From assembly GCF_000961095.1 (NCBI RefSeq), contig NZ_CP011058.1, positions 1,579,001-1,643,000 on the forward strand: a stretch of DNA of 64,000 bases. The letters run 5' to 3'. Source of the DNA: Paenibacillus beijingensis (GTDB taxonomy: Bacteria; Bacillota; Bacilli; Paenibacillales; Paenibacillaceae). Under the pieces are notes generated by a model. That model was given only the letters and a program-made list of their open reading frames with translations. It made no database searches and was not told the DNA's origin. Position numbers and translations under genes: made by a program. Numbering within the stretch: position 1 is the first letter of the stretch; every line of letters starts with the position of its first letter. Below are positions 52,709-61,060 of the stretch, in pieces.

Positions 52709-53305
52709 TTATGACGAAGAAGCTCCCTTGATGAGAACACCGCCTGCTATGGCATACAAAAACAAAAGGGCGAAAAGCTGAATGATCAGGACGGCAAGGA
52801 AACCTCCCCATTGCCCCAAGGCAAAGAGCGCCACAAAGGCGATGCCAATAATAGCCCCCAACAGCTTCGGGCACAGCACCTTCACATTATATAGCGAACA
52901 CTCCGTCGACAGAAAATGTGCCTTTTCTTGCGAGATCCCATGGCTAACGGCTGCGAAACCGAGTCCAGCGCACAATGCGGCAAACGTGAGAACTGTAAAG
53001 TCACTGCTTTCCCAAACAAACATGCAAATTAAGGCCGCGATGCAAATCAGAAAACCCGGTTTAATCATCGACCAAGCCGAACGGTTCAGGGTATGGTTTG
53101 GCATGTAGGTGCCTGTGCCAAGAAGAATGCCTGGAAGCAGTTCCATCCCAATCTTGGCAGGAGTGTGGCCAACGGATGTATAAAGAGCGTAAGCGGCAGA
53201 GCCGAATAGAGCGAAGCAGAAGAAATAAGAGACAAAAAGAATCGAGGGTTGCCCGGGATTCGACATATGGTGCACGGCAAGGAATAACCGTTTTTTAGGT
53301 TTCAT
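52709..53305 (-). CDS. Six-span membrane protein, unknown (possible half-size MFS type)
   Basis: A 198-residue hydrophobic protein with about six membrane spans (SILFVSYFFCFALFGSAAYA, GFLICIAALICMFVW, LTFAALCAGLGFAAV, LLGAIIGIAFVALFAL, FLAVLIIQLFALLFLYAIAG). AAGGAGG is 11 bp before ATG 53305. The spans GMELLPGILLGTGTY and the loop pattern recall the second half of an MFS carrier, but I cannot assign it. Its ATG overlaps the stop of the open fragment upstream, so the two may once have been one operon. Confidence 0.6.
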   Translation of the reverse strand: MKPKKRLFLAVHHMSNPGQPSILFVSYFFCFALFGSAAYALYTSVGHTPAKIGMELLPGILLGTGTYMPNHTLNRSAWSMIKPGFLICIAALICMFVWESSDFTVLTFAALCAGLGFAAVSHGISQEKAHFLSTECSLYNVKVLCPKLLGAIIGIAFVALFALGQWGGFLAVLIIQLFALLFLYAIAGGVLIKGASSS

Positions 53306-53520
53306 ACGGTGACCATCCTCCTTTTTATCCGAAAATTCCAGCTATCTGCACCATATTTCTCGCCAGCAAGCCGGGAGGTCAGTTCCATCTCGAACCAAGT
53401 TAACGTCCCGGGGATAAGCTCTCCTCCCAGGCCTCGCAAAGGAATGCCTTCAGCCCCTTCATGCGAATAAAGCCACTCCCCATTTTCTAAATATTCGACT
53501 GTGAAATCATCTATGAAATT
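53302..53520 (-). pseudogene. C-terminal remnant of an unknown gene
   Basis: Between the flavoprotein stop and the membrane-protein start one frame is open for 72 codons with protein-like content (NFIDDFTVEYLENGEWLYSH, then LTWFEMELTSRLAGEKYGAD, WNFRIKRRM) and ends in a TGA overlapping the next ATG. It has no usable start codon and an in-frame TGA lies just before it. FxVEYLENGEW recalls a discoidin-type strand, weakly. Confidence 0.4.
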
Positions 53521-54704
53521 TAATATACATCACGTTGGTAGCGCCCTTGCTCTTTCATGTCATTCAGATACGCTTCCGCTGCTTCACAGGTCATCATACC
53601 TTCTTCTTCAATAATGTGAATAAGTGTGTTGTGGACGTCTTTCGCCATATGCTGCTTGTCTCCACAAACGTAAAAGTATGAGCCATTTTCCAACCACTCA
53701 AACAATTCTTTGCTGTTTTCAAGCATTTTATGCTGTACGTATACTTTTTCCGCCGTATCACGGGAGAACGCAGTCTCTAATCTGGTTAGTAACCCGTCTT
53801 TTAAATAACCTTCGAGCTCGGTTTGATAGAGGAAATCCGTGGCCGAATACTGGTCACCAAAAAATAGCCATGCTTTACCTGTTGCTTTATTCACTGCACG
53901 TTCCTGAATAAAGGAACGGAATGGCGCAATGCCTGTGCCCGGACCAACCATGATAATGTCTTGTTCTTGAGACTCAGGCAGATTAAAGTGTTTGTTTTGT
54001 TGTATAAATATCGGTAATGTATCTCCTTCTTGGAGACGCTCAGCACAAAAGATAGAACAAACTCCTTTTCGTTCGCGTCCGTGAGCCGTATAGCGTACAG
54101 CACCGATGGTTAAATGCACTTCCTCAGGATGAGCGGTAATGCTGCTTGCAATTGAATATAGCCGTGGCGTCATTTTTCTTAAAAGAGAGAGTGTTTCCTG
54201 GGCAGAAGCTTTCCACGGTCCAAAATCACGTAACAAATCAAGCAGATCACGCCCGTCTATATACTCTTTGAGTTGATAAGCATTTTCATCCGAAACAAGC
54301 TTTTTCAAGTTTTCGTTTTCTGTTAATTCCGCTGCCTGCTGCACCATTTTTTTAGTCAGCAGCGTAATTTCAAAGTGCGTTGTTAGAGCTTCCTTTAATG
54401 GGGCTGTTTCACCTTGCTTATTAAGTTGAACAGCCGTTTCTGCGTCCAATTTTAATTCCTCAAGGATGAAATTCACGAGTGCCGGATCATTTTTGGGAAT
54501 AATCCCAAGGCAATCGCCAGGGACATAGGAAAGGCCGGATCCAATTAACGACAACTCGATATGCCTTGTCTCTTTACTGGACCCAGCAATATTTAAATTT
54601 ACATTTTTGAAAACTTTCGCATAAAATGGATTTGTTCTTGAGAATCTTGTAATTACCATTCTATCTTCTCTCTTATTTTCGCTGTTTACTGCCAAAAACT
54701 GCAT
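53520..54704 (-). CDS. CysJ-like FAD/NADPH reductase lacking the flavodoxin domain
   Basis: A 394-residue diflavin-type reductase core: FAD-binding domain with PRLYSIASS (RxYS motif), GVCSIFCAERLQEGDTLPIF, then the NADPH domain with GPGTGIAPFRSFIQER and YVCGDKQHMAKDV. It matches the C-terminal two thirds of sulfite reductase flavoprotein, but there is no FMN (flavodoxin) domain and no 2Fe-2S domain, and no CysI subunit nearby. The start is ATG 54704 behind GAGGTG. It is divergent from gbsR in the betaine locus, so it may supply electrons to the Rieske oxygenase (inference). AT-rich compared with most of the window. Confidence 0.85.
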   Translation of the reverse strand: MQFLAVNSENKREDRMVITRFSRTNPFYAKVFKNVNLNIAGSSKETRHIELSLIGSGLSYVPGDCLGIIPKNDPALVNFILEELKLDAETAVQLNKQGETAPLKEALTTHFEITLLTKKMVQQAAELTENENLKKLVSDENAYQLKEYIDGRDLLDLLRDFGPWKASAQETLSLLRKMTPRLYSIASSITAHPEEVHLTIGAVRYTAHGRERKGVCSIFCAERLQEGDTLPIFIQQNKHFNLPESQEQDIIMVGPGTGIAPFRSFIQERAVNKATGKAWLFFGDQYSATDFLYQTELEGYLKDGLLTRLETAFSRDTAEKVYVQHKMLENSKELFEWLENGSYFYVCGDKQHMAKDVHNTLIHIIEEEGMMTCEAAEAYLNDMKEQGRYQRDVY

Positions 54705-54779
54705 CGCCTTCACCTCAAAAAAAAGTAATTTCTAAAAATATCAACCAATAATACAAATAGAATTTTCAGAATTTTTCGA

Positions 54780-54810
54780 TTGACTTTTCAGGTTCGTTTG
54801 ATATATTAAA
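54780..54810 (+). promoter_or_regulatory. gbsR promoter with a palindrome over the -10
   Basis: TTGACT (54780-54785), 16-bp spacer, TATATT (54802-54807). The imperfect palindrome TTTGATATATTAAA (54797-54810) covers the -10 and is a candidate site for autoregulation. Confidence 0.5.
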
Positions 54811-54853
54811 CTTATATTGGTAATTATTAATAAACTAAAGAAATGAGGTACTA

Positions 54854-55429
54854 ATGAAGGTGCCGAATCCAATCAATCCTCGAGAAAATACTCTTCAGAC
54901 TGATCGATATACTCAAATTCTTAAAGAAGCGGAGAACGTTATAATTGACGCGATCGCAGACACGATGGATCAGTACGGCGTTACGCATTCCATTGGAAGA
55001 CTGTACGGTGTGATGTATTTAAGCGATTCGCCGATGACACTGGATGAGATGAGCGACAAGTTAGGGTTAAGCAAACCCCGCATGAGCACCGCTGTCCACT
55101 CCTTGATTGATATCCACATGATTCAGAAGGTATGGAGAAAAGGAGAACGGAAAGATTTGTACGAAGCGGAGAAAGATTTCTTTCGATCCTTCATCTCGTT
55201 TTTCTGCATGAAATGGGAAAGAGAAATTTCCGTTAATCTGGAAGCTATAACGAAAGCAAATGAAAAATTGGCCGAATTAATGACGTCTGAAGCCGTTCCA
55301 GACGTCATCCGGGATAAAGCGCAAAAAAACGTGCATCAGCTTGAAGAATCGATCCAATACTACAATTGGCTGAAGAAATTGGTACATACATTTAAAAGCA
55401 AAGAAATATTTGCAATGCTCGAATTGTAA
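54854..55429 (+). CDS. gbsR: GbsR/OpcR-type MarR-family regulator
   Basis: A 191-residue winged-helix repressor. The DNA-binding part (residues ~30-100) contains MTLDEMSDKLGLSKPRMSTA, VHSLIDIHMIQKVWRKGER and the wing KDLYEAEKDFF, which is the GbsR pattern; the C-terminus is a long helix. GbsR proteins sense choline or betaine-type ligands and repress betaine uptake or synthesis genes. Its place between the flavoprotein and the betaine operon supports such a role here. The exact ligand is not readable. Confidence 0.9.
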   Translation: MKVPNPINPRENTLQTDRYTQILKEAENVIIDAIADTMDQYGVTHSIGRLYGVMYLSDSPMTLDEMSDKLGLSKPRMSTAVHSLIDIHMIQKVWRKGERKDLYEAEKDFFRSFISFFCMKWEREISVNLEAITKANEKLAELMTSEAVPDVIRDKAQKNVHQLEESIQYYNWLKKLVHTFKSKEIFAMLEL

Positions 55430-55480
55430 GCGCGAGCAGCGATGCCTGTCTTAAGATGCCTCATTTACGAAATGATTTCG

Positions 55481-55526
55481 AATGTCTGTGCGAACGCCTA
55501 ATTCGGCAGACGTAACAGACATTTTT
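55481..55526 (+). terminator. Probable terminator of gbsR
   Basis: AATGTCTGT (55481-55489)/ACAGACATT (55515-55523) followed by TTTT. The remaining gene-free DNA to 55753 shows no gene; a small GGAAGG-CCAACC-TTCC-type palindrome at 55739-55754 may end the betaine operon. Confidence 0.6.
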
Positions 55527-55753
55527 CTTACTCTTCGATGCATTCAAGGAAAACCTGGTCAGAGCCGCAAACGTACGAAATGAATCGTTCCGTCCTCGAT
55601 TCTCTGACCGCGTTACACCAGGGCGTCTGCATCTAGAAAAACCCGATTTATACTCAATTTCGGTTGTTCCTGTAATATATCCGCCGCCAACCCAACACCA
55701 ATACGATAACGGGACCAAGCTCGAATTTTAGATCATATGGAAGGCCAACCTTC

Positions 55754-56692
55754 CTATTTCAACCAGAGTTCAACATCTTTTCGATTTTCCTTCATCCATT
55801 CTTGCACACCTTGTTCCTCATTCGGGGCAGTCTGGATTGTGGATTCAAGATTGGCAAGCTGCTCCAAATTCATCTTAAACTCGCCAAGCCAATTTGCCAC
55901 TTCCGGGTAGTCTTTGGCGAACCCTTTGCGTCCGATCGTTTGAAGCTTCTCGGCTCCTTGCGGGTTTAAAATGTTTTGAGGGTCTTCCAGGTAATGAATC
56001 TTATATTTACTGAACGCCCAGTGCGGCTTCCACAAGGTTACGACGATCGGTTCTTTCTTGTTGATTGCTTTTTCAAGTTCGGCAAGCATGGCCGGCGTGC
56101 CGCTTTCGACAAGCTGCCAATCTTTCAAATCATATTTTGGCAAGACTCCTTCTCGTACGGCACGCATTAAGCCGGCCCCCGCCTCAATTCCGATAATCTT
56201 CCCTTTAAATTCATCTTTCTTCTCTTTCAGCTCTGCGATCGACTTGACATCGACATAATCCGGTACGGCCAGTCCACTGTCCGCTTGATCATACCAGGTC
56301 CCCAAAACATCGAATTGGCTGCCGAACTTCTTCATATAAGACTCGTGGGTGATGGGCGACCAGACATCCATGAAAAGATCGACGCTTCCATTAGCCACGC
56401 CTGAGAAAACCGGTGCAACCTCCGCTTGAACAAGCTTGACTTTGTAGCCTTTTTCCTCTAGCAATTCTTTCCACAAATAGGTTACGGCAACGTCTTCATC
56501 CCAAGGGATGTAGCCGATGGAAATTTCTTTGGAGGTGTTGGATGCGCTGCTGCCCCCTCCGGCATTGGAGGCGGATTTTTCGCTATTCGAACCGCTTTCC
56601 ATTGTTTTGCCGCATGCCGGGAATACGAATAGTGAACCAATCAATAAGGCCGTAAACCATGCTTTTCCTAACCGGGTTGCATTGTTTCTCAT
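55754..56692 (-). CDS. opuAC: Glycine betaine-binding lipoprotein
   Basis: A 312-residue binding protein of the OpuAC family: signal peptide with lipobox FPAC at about residues 24-27, Ser/Asn-rich linker, then SIGYIPWDEDVAVTYLWKEL with the first cage Trp, and further Trp residues at VDLFMDVWSPITHESYM and VVTLWKPHWAFSKYKIHYL. It ends the betaine operon, 12 bp after the permease. Quaternary amine binding by an aromatic cage is family knowledge; betaine is favoured by the catabolic genes upstream. Confidence 0.92.
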   Translation of the reverse strand: MRNNATRLGKAWFTALLIGSLFVFPACGKTMESGSNSEKSASNAGGGSSASNTSKEISIGYIPWDEDVAVTYLWKELLEEKGYKVKLVQAEVAPVFSGVANGSVDLFMDVWSPITHESYMKKFGSQFDVLGTWYDQADSGLAVPDYVDVKSIAELKEKKDEFKGKIIGIEAGAGLMRAVREGVLPKYDLKDWQLVESGTPAMLAELEKAINKKEPIVVTLWKPHWAFSKYKIHYLEDPQNILNPQGAEKLQTIGRKGFAKDYPEVANWLGEFKMNLEQLANLESTIQTAPNEEQGVQEWMKENRKDVELWLK

Positions 56693-56704
56693 TGTTTTCT
56701 CCCC

Positions 56705-57565
56705 CTAATGTCCAGTATGAATATTCGTTTTTTGACCAAATCTCTGTGAGATCCGATCAAGTAAAACCGCAATGATAACGACGGATATGCCGCCGACGAA
56801 TCCGCGCCCGACATCCAGCGTACTGATGCTTCGAAGCACTTCCGCGCCCAATCCGCCTGCGCCGACCATAGAAGAGATTACGACCATGGATAACGAAAGC
56901 ATTATCACCTGGTTGATGCCGGCCATGATCATCGGCTTTGCCAGGGGGAGCTGCACTTTAAACAGTTTCTGCCATTCCGTGGCTCCATAGGCTGTGGCTG
57001 CTTCAATCGTCTCTTTGGGTACTTGCTGGATGCCAAGAAGTGTAAGACGAACCGAAGGAGGCATAGCGAAAACAAACGTTGCGATCAGCGCCGTTACATC
57101 TCCTAATCCGAACAGCAAAACCACAGGTATCAAATAAACGAAAGCCGGCATCGTCTGCATTATATCGAGCGTCGGTTTGATGATCGCTCCGAACCGTTCA
57201 AATCGGTATGCCAGAACGCCTAGCGGCACACCGCATACAAGGGAAAGTATAGTAGAGGCTAGAACGAGGGAGAGTGTAATCATGGAAGCTTCCCATAATC
57301 CGAGTGCAAAAAGAAGCAGCAGGCCAAGAGCTGTGTAAATAGCCGTTCTGATTCCGGCAAGTCGCCAGCAGAGCGCCACCAGGACAACAGCAACAAGCCA
57401 TTCGGGTGGAGTCAATAACACCCATTGAAGCAAACGGATGAACGCCGTTATGATGTTGTTCAACCCGTCAAACACTCCGGAAAACGAATGAATGATGTAA
57501 TTAATGGAAATATCAGCCCATTTTTCCAATGGAATGAGAGGTTCTCGGCTCGCGTACGTCATCAT
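56705..57565 (-). CDS. opuAB: Glycine betaine ABC transporter permease
   Basis: A 286-residue permease of the ProW/OpuAB family with an N-terminal amphipathic region (PLIPLEKWADISINYIIHSF) then about seven spans, the motif GVLAYRFERFGAIIKPTLDIMQTMPAFVYL (quoted here in two parts: GVLAYRFERFG and LDIMQTMPAFVYL) and the EAA loop TLLGIQQVPKETIEAATAYG. It overlaps the ATPase gene by 4 bp. Confidence 0.94.
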   Translation of the reverse strand: MMTYASREPLIPLEKWADISINYIIHSFSGVFDGLNNIITAFIRLLQWVLLTPPEWLVAVVLVALCWRLAGIRTAIYTALGLLLLFALGLWEASMITLSLVLASTILSLVCGVPLGVLAYRFERFGAIIKPTLDIMQTMPAFVYLIPVVLLFGLGDVTALIATFVFAMPPSVRLTLLGIQQVPKETIEAATAYGATEWQKLFKVQLPLAKPMIMAGINQVIMLSLSMVVISSMVGAGGLGAEVLRSISTLDVGRGFVGGISVVIIAVLLDRISQRFGQKTNIHTGH

Positions 57566-58656
57566 ACCATCTCCTTCCGATATTTCGGGTTTAAATAGTC
57601 TTCTTCAGAGTATGCTTGCTTTGCGGAGCCGGTCAGGCTCGAAATGATGGATTCAACCGTAATAATCCCTTCCAACTGATCCTCACCGTTGACGACCGCG
57701 ATCGGGCCATTGTTCTCAGCAATGAGCGGAAGAACGTCCCTAAGCGGACAGTCGCGACTCACCCGATGTACAGGAGATTCTTGCTTATAAGTATTGTTCT
57801 TCACTTCAATCATCGCGCATTCGGCCTTACGGACTTTGCTGTAATCGATATCCTGTACGAGCTGCCTAATATAATCTGTCGCAGGCTCGGATATAAAATC
57901 TTCGGCAGTCCCAATTTGAATGATCTTCCCGTCTTTCATTACAGCCGCTCGATGTCCGAGCCGAAATGCTTCATCCAAATCATGCGTGACAAAAATAACT
58001 GTTTTGTGCACTTCATTTTGAATCTCGAGAAACAGCTTTTGCATTTCACGCCTGATCAGCGGGTCCAATGCTGAGAACGGTTCATCCATCAATAAAACTT
58101 CCTGGCCGGTAGCCAGCGCCCGGGCGAGGCCGACACGCTGCTGCATCCCTCCCGACAGCTGGTCAATTTTTTTATGGCCTTGTCCCTGGAGATTGACCAT
58201 TTCGAGAGCCGCTTCACCTTTTTTTGTTCTCTCTTTTAGTCCAACACCTTGAATTTCGAGCCCGAACGTCACATTATCGAGCACCGAGCGATTCGGAAGC
58301 AATCCTACATTTTGGAATACCATTCCGATTTTGTTTCGCCTGACTTCCTGAAGCTGTTTGTTTGACATGGTGGCAATATTTTCACGGTTAAGAAAGACGG
58401 ACCCTTGGGTCGGATGAATCAAGCCGTTCAGGCACCGGAGAAGCGTAGATTTCCCGCTCCCCGATAACCCGATCAGTACGAAGGTTTCTCCCTGCTTCAC
58501 TTCAAAGCTGGCGTCGTGTATGGCGACAGTGGTGTTGGTCAATTGTTCTATTTCCGACTTACTTTTTCCAGCAGCCCTCATGTCGAGAGCTTGCTTGGAG
58601 TGTCGTCCGAACGTCATGGATACATGGTCGATTCGGAAAATCGGTTCCTTTGTCAC
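57562..58656 (-). CDS. opuAA: Glycine betaine ABC transporter ATP-binding protein
   Basis: A 364-residue ATPase of the ProV/OpuAA family: Walker A GLSGSGKST, Q-loop VFQNVGLLPNRSV, signature LSGGMQQRVGLARAL, Walker B VLLMDEPFSALDPL. After residue ~280 a CBS-type regulatory tail follows (CPLRDVLPLIAENNGPIAVV, LEGIITVESIISSLTG), shorter than the usual tandem CBS pair. It lies 39 bp downstream of the Rieske gene. CBS domains in this family sense ionic strength or nucleotides. Confidence 0.94.
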   Translation of the reverse strand: MTKEPIFRIDHVSMTFGRHSKQALDMRAAGKSKSEIEQLTNTTVAIHDASFEVKQGETFVLIGLSGSGKSTLLRCLNGLIHPTQGSVFLNRENIATMSNKQLQEVRRNKIGMVFQNVGLLPNRSVLDNVTFGLEIQGVGLKERTKKGEAALEMVNLQGQGHKKIDQLSGGMQQRVGLARALATGQEVLLMDEPFSALDPLIRREMQKLFLEIQNEVHKTVIFVTHDLDEAFRLGHRAAVMKDGKIIQIGTAEDFISEPATDYIRQLVQDIDYSKVRKAECAMIEVKNNTYKQESPVHRVSRDCPLRDVLPLIAENNGPIAVVNGEDQLEGIITVESIISSLTGSAKQAYSEEDYLNPKYRKEMV

Positions 58657-58695
58657 AAAACCTCACCTTCTTTCGATAGAATAACGGCGCTGCGC

Positions 58696-59847
58696 TTACT
58701 CGTGCTTCATACCAAGCTCATTGCAGATGTAGGTGTGGAAATTCGCGATATGGTGTTCGATCGGAACGAATACTCCTCCATTTTGATAGGCTCGTGAACC
58801 CATATTGGTCTGACACCATTCGGCCGCATCGAAGTCCTGAGTGTTGACCCGATGAAACAATTCCACGGCGTCGGAGGGATCGAAATCGGGTTTTTCCATT
58901 TCCTCCGGATCAAACAACCAGTCGCATACCAGCATGGTGCGATCCTCCGCAATCGGGATCATTCGATGGATGATGACATGATCGGGAACCAAATTAATGA
59001 ATACTTGCGGAAGAACGGTGATGCCAAAGTACGTACGATCGTCTTCGGGCTGAAGCCCTTTCAGCATGGACCGCCCCCCTTTGCCGGTCAGCGAGAATGC
59101 TTCGATATTGTCCCCGAATTTTGCTCCGCTGCCAATCGCGTTCTGCGTTCCTTTCCCGCCCCGGAATCCCGGGAGAGTGGCTGTCAACTCCGGATGGATC
59201 AGCGTACAGTGGTAACATTCCATGAAATTCTCGATAATGAGCTTCCAATTCGCTTTTACATCGTATTCAATCCGGCGTGCGACCTTCAAATCTTGGATTC
59301 CATACCGTGAAAAAGTTGTCAAATTTCCAAAACGGTTCATAATCTGCTCGTCGAGTTGCTTCTCTACCGGGAGAGGATCGTCCGCCAAACTGATCCAGAC
59401 CATGCCGTGCCATTCGGTCAGATGCACCGGCGTCAAATGAAATGCTTCGTCATGGACCATGTCCTGGCTGCACCCCGTCGTATGAGGAACACTTGCAAGC
59501 TTTCCGTCGAGCGAGTAATTCCAAGCATGGTACGGACACTGCATGACTTTGCCTACTTTGCCTTTTTCCTGGGTGCAGAGCAATGAACCGCGATGTTTGC
59601 AGGCGTTAATAAAGGCTCGGAGGACGTTGTCTTTGCCCCGAATGATGATCACATTCTCATTACCGATTTTTGCGGTAAAGTATTGGCCCGGCTGGGCTGC
59701 CTCATTCGCAAACCCGACACAAAACCACGACTTCATAAAGATGTTTTTCATTTCACTCTCAAAGATAGTCGGGTCGGTATAAAAATGCCCTTTGAGTGTC
59801 GGGATCAGCGTGCCTTCTCCATACGTTTTCATCTGGTTCATCGCCAT
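58696..59847 (-). CDS. gbcA: Rieske oxygenase, GbcA-type glycine betaine demethylase
   Basis: A 383-residue Rieske non-heme iron oxygenase. The [2Fe-2S] ligands are in CKHRG and CPYHAWNYSLDGKL; the mononuclear iron region has ENFMECYHCTLIHPEL with the bridging acid and two His. GbcA enzymes remove the first methyl of glycine betaine as formaldehyde, giving dimethylglycine. Start ATG 59847 behind GGAGGAG, 28 bp after soxA. Position between sarcosine oxidase and a betaine transporter makes betaine the likely substrate; carnitine or stachydrine are alternatives. No dedicated ferredoxin reductase of the GbcB type is in the operon. Confidence 0.9.
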   Translation of the reverse strand: MAMNQMKTYGEGTLIPTLKGHFYTDPTIFESEMKNIFMKSWFCVGFANEAAQPGQYFTAKIGNENVIIIRGKDNVLRAFINACKHRGSLLCTQEKGKVGKVMQCPYHAWNYSLDGKLASVPHTTGCSQDMVHDEAFHLTPVHLTEWHGMVWISLADDPLPVEKQLDEQIMNRFGNLTTFSRYGIQDLKVARRIEYDVKANWKLIIENFMECYHCTLIHPELTATLPGFRGGKGTQNAIGSGAKFGDNIEAFSLTGKGGRSMLKGLQPEDDRTYFGITVLPQVFINLVPDHVIIHRMIPIAEDRTMLVCDWLFDPEEMEKPDFDPSDAVELFHRVNTQDFDAAEWCQTNMGSRAYQNGGVFVPIEHHIANFHTYICNELGMKHE

Positions 59848-59875
59848 TATTGGTCTCCTCCAATTATCGCCTAAA

Positions 59876-61033
59876 TTATAATTGTACTTTGCCAAACCGA
59901 TTCGGGCTGAACAACTCGATTGGAAGCCGGGATGTTCCTTCCGTGGCCAGATCAGCCAATATTTCCCCGACTACACTGGCGAATTTGAAGCCATGTCCCG
60001 AAAACCCGGCTCCAATTGCAACCTGTTTATGCCGGGGATGAAGGGAAATGAGAAAGTGTTCATCCGGGGTATTGGAATAAAGGCATGTTCTTGCCTGCAA
60101 AAGCTTTCCATTCAACTGCGGAATACGGCTGCCGATATATTCCCTCATCTTATCGATCTCGGAGTCGTAAACGTTCCGGTCAATCGTATCTGCCGTGCAC
60201 GGCTGCCCCATCCGGAAGAAGGCGATTTTGGCCCCTTCCCCGCCAAGGCCGAATGAAGGAAATCCATAGAATTGCACACCGTCTTCCGCTTCCCAAATGT
60301 AGATCGGCATGTTACCGACTCTGAACGGTTCGATTCCGTCCGTCGGCGCAAACCACATCATGACCTGCCGTTCGATCAGCAGATTAACTCCCAGATCTTC
60401 CAGCACGTTCGGCGCCCACGCTCCCGGAGAAACTACCAATCGGCCTGCTTCATATTCGCCGTCCGCCGTGACAACGGTCACTCCTTCACCGGAAGGATGG
60501 GCTTCCCAACGGATAACGGGTTCGAAAAACCTCAGATCCGCACCGTGTTTCTCAGCTTGAAGCAGATGAGCGAGCACGCTATTCTCAGGTCTTACAAAAC
60601 CGGCTTTCTCTTCGTATAAGGCGATTGTGCCTTCGGGTGGTGTGAATATTGGGAATTTTCTGTGTATTTCTTTGGCATCAAGAATGTCGTACGATAAGTT
60701 CCACGCCTTCGCGCTATCGATACTGCCCTTTACCGTGAGGCTGTTTTCGCTGCCCATCATGAGGCCGCCGGTGATGTTTAAAATGTTGGTGCCGCTTTCC
60801 TTCTCGATCTCTTCCCATAATTCATAGGCCCGCAGAAGGAGCGGAACATAAGCGGGATCTTCAAAATACGCTTGGCGAATAATGCGTGAACCGCCGTGGT
60901 GGGAACCTTGATCGTGCGGCGATCCGAACCGCTCAAGCCCGAGCACGCGCTGCCCCCGCTTCGCCAAATGATAGGCAGCTGCACTTCCCATGCTCCCAAG
61001 TCCGATGACAATCACATCATAATGCTGCTTCAA
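59876..61033 (-). CDS. soxA: Monomeric sarcosine oxidase
   Basis: FAD-linked oxidase of 385 residues converting sarcosine to glycine with formaldehyde and hydrogen peroxide. The dinucleotide fold VIVIGLGSMGSAAAYHLAKRG, then GSHHGGSRIIRQAYFEDPAY, and the C-terminal TCLYSNTPDEHFLI with the cysteine that carries FAD in this family, followed by GAGFSGHGFKFASVVGEILADL. N-methyltryptophan oxidase is the close alternative, but the operon with dimethylglycine oxidase favours sarcosine. It lies 27 bp downstream of the dimethylglycine oxidase gene. Confidence 0.93.
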   Translation of the reverse strand: MKQHYDVIVIGLGSMGSAAAYHLAKRGQRVLGLERFGSPHDQGSHHGGSRIIRQAYFEDPAYVPLLLRAYELWEEIEKESGTNILNITGGLMMGSENSLTVKGSIDSAKAWNLSYDILDAKEIHRKFPIFTPPEGTIALYEEKAGFVRPENSVLAHLLQAEKHGADLRFFEPVIRWEAHPSGEGVTVVTADGEYEAGRLVVSPGAWAPNVLEDLGVNLLIERQVMMWFAPTDGIEPFRVGNMPIYIWEAEDGVQFYGFPSFGLGGEGAKIAFFRMGQPCTADTIDRNVYDSEIDKMREYIGSRIPQLNGKLLQARTCLYSNTPDEHFLISLHPRHKQVAIGAGFSGHGFKFASVVGEILADLATEGTSRLPIELFSPNRFGKVQL

Positions 61034-61060
61034 TGCAATCTCCCCTTCAATTGGTTTCTC

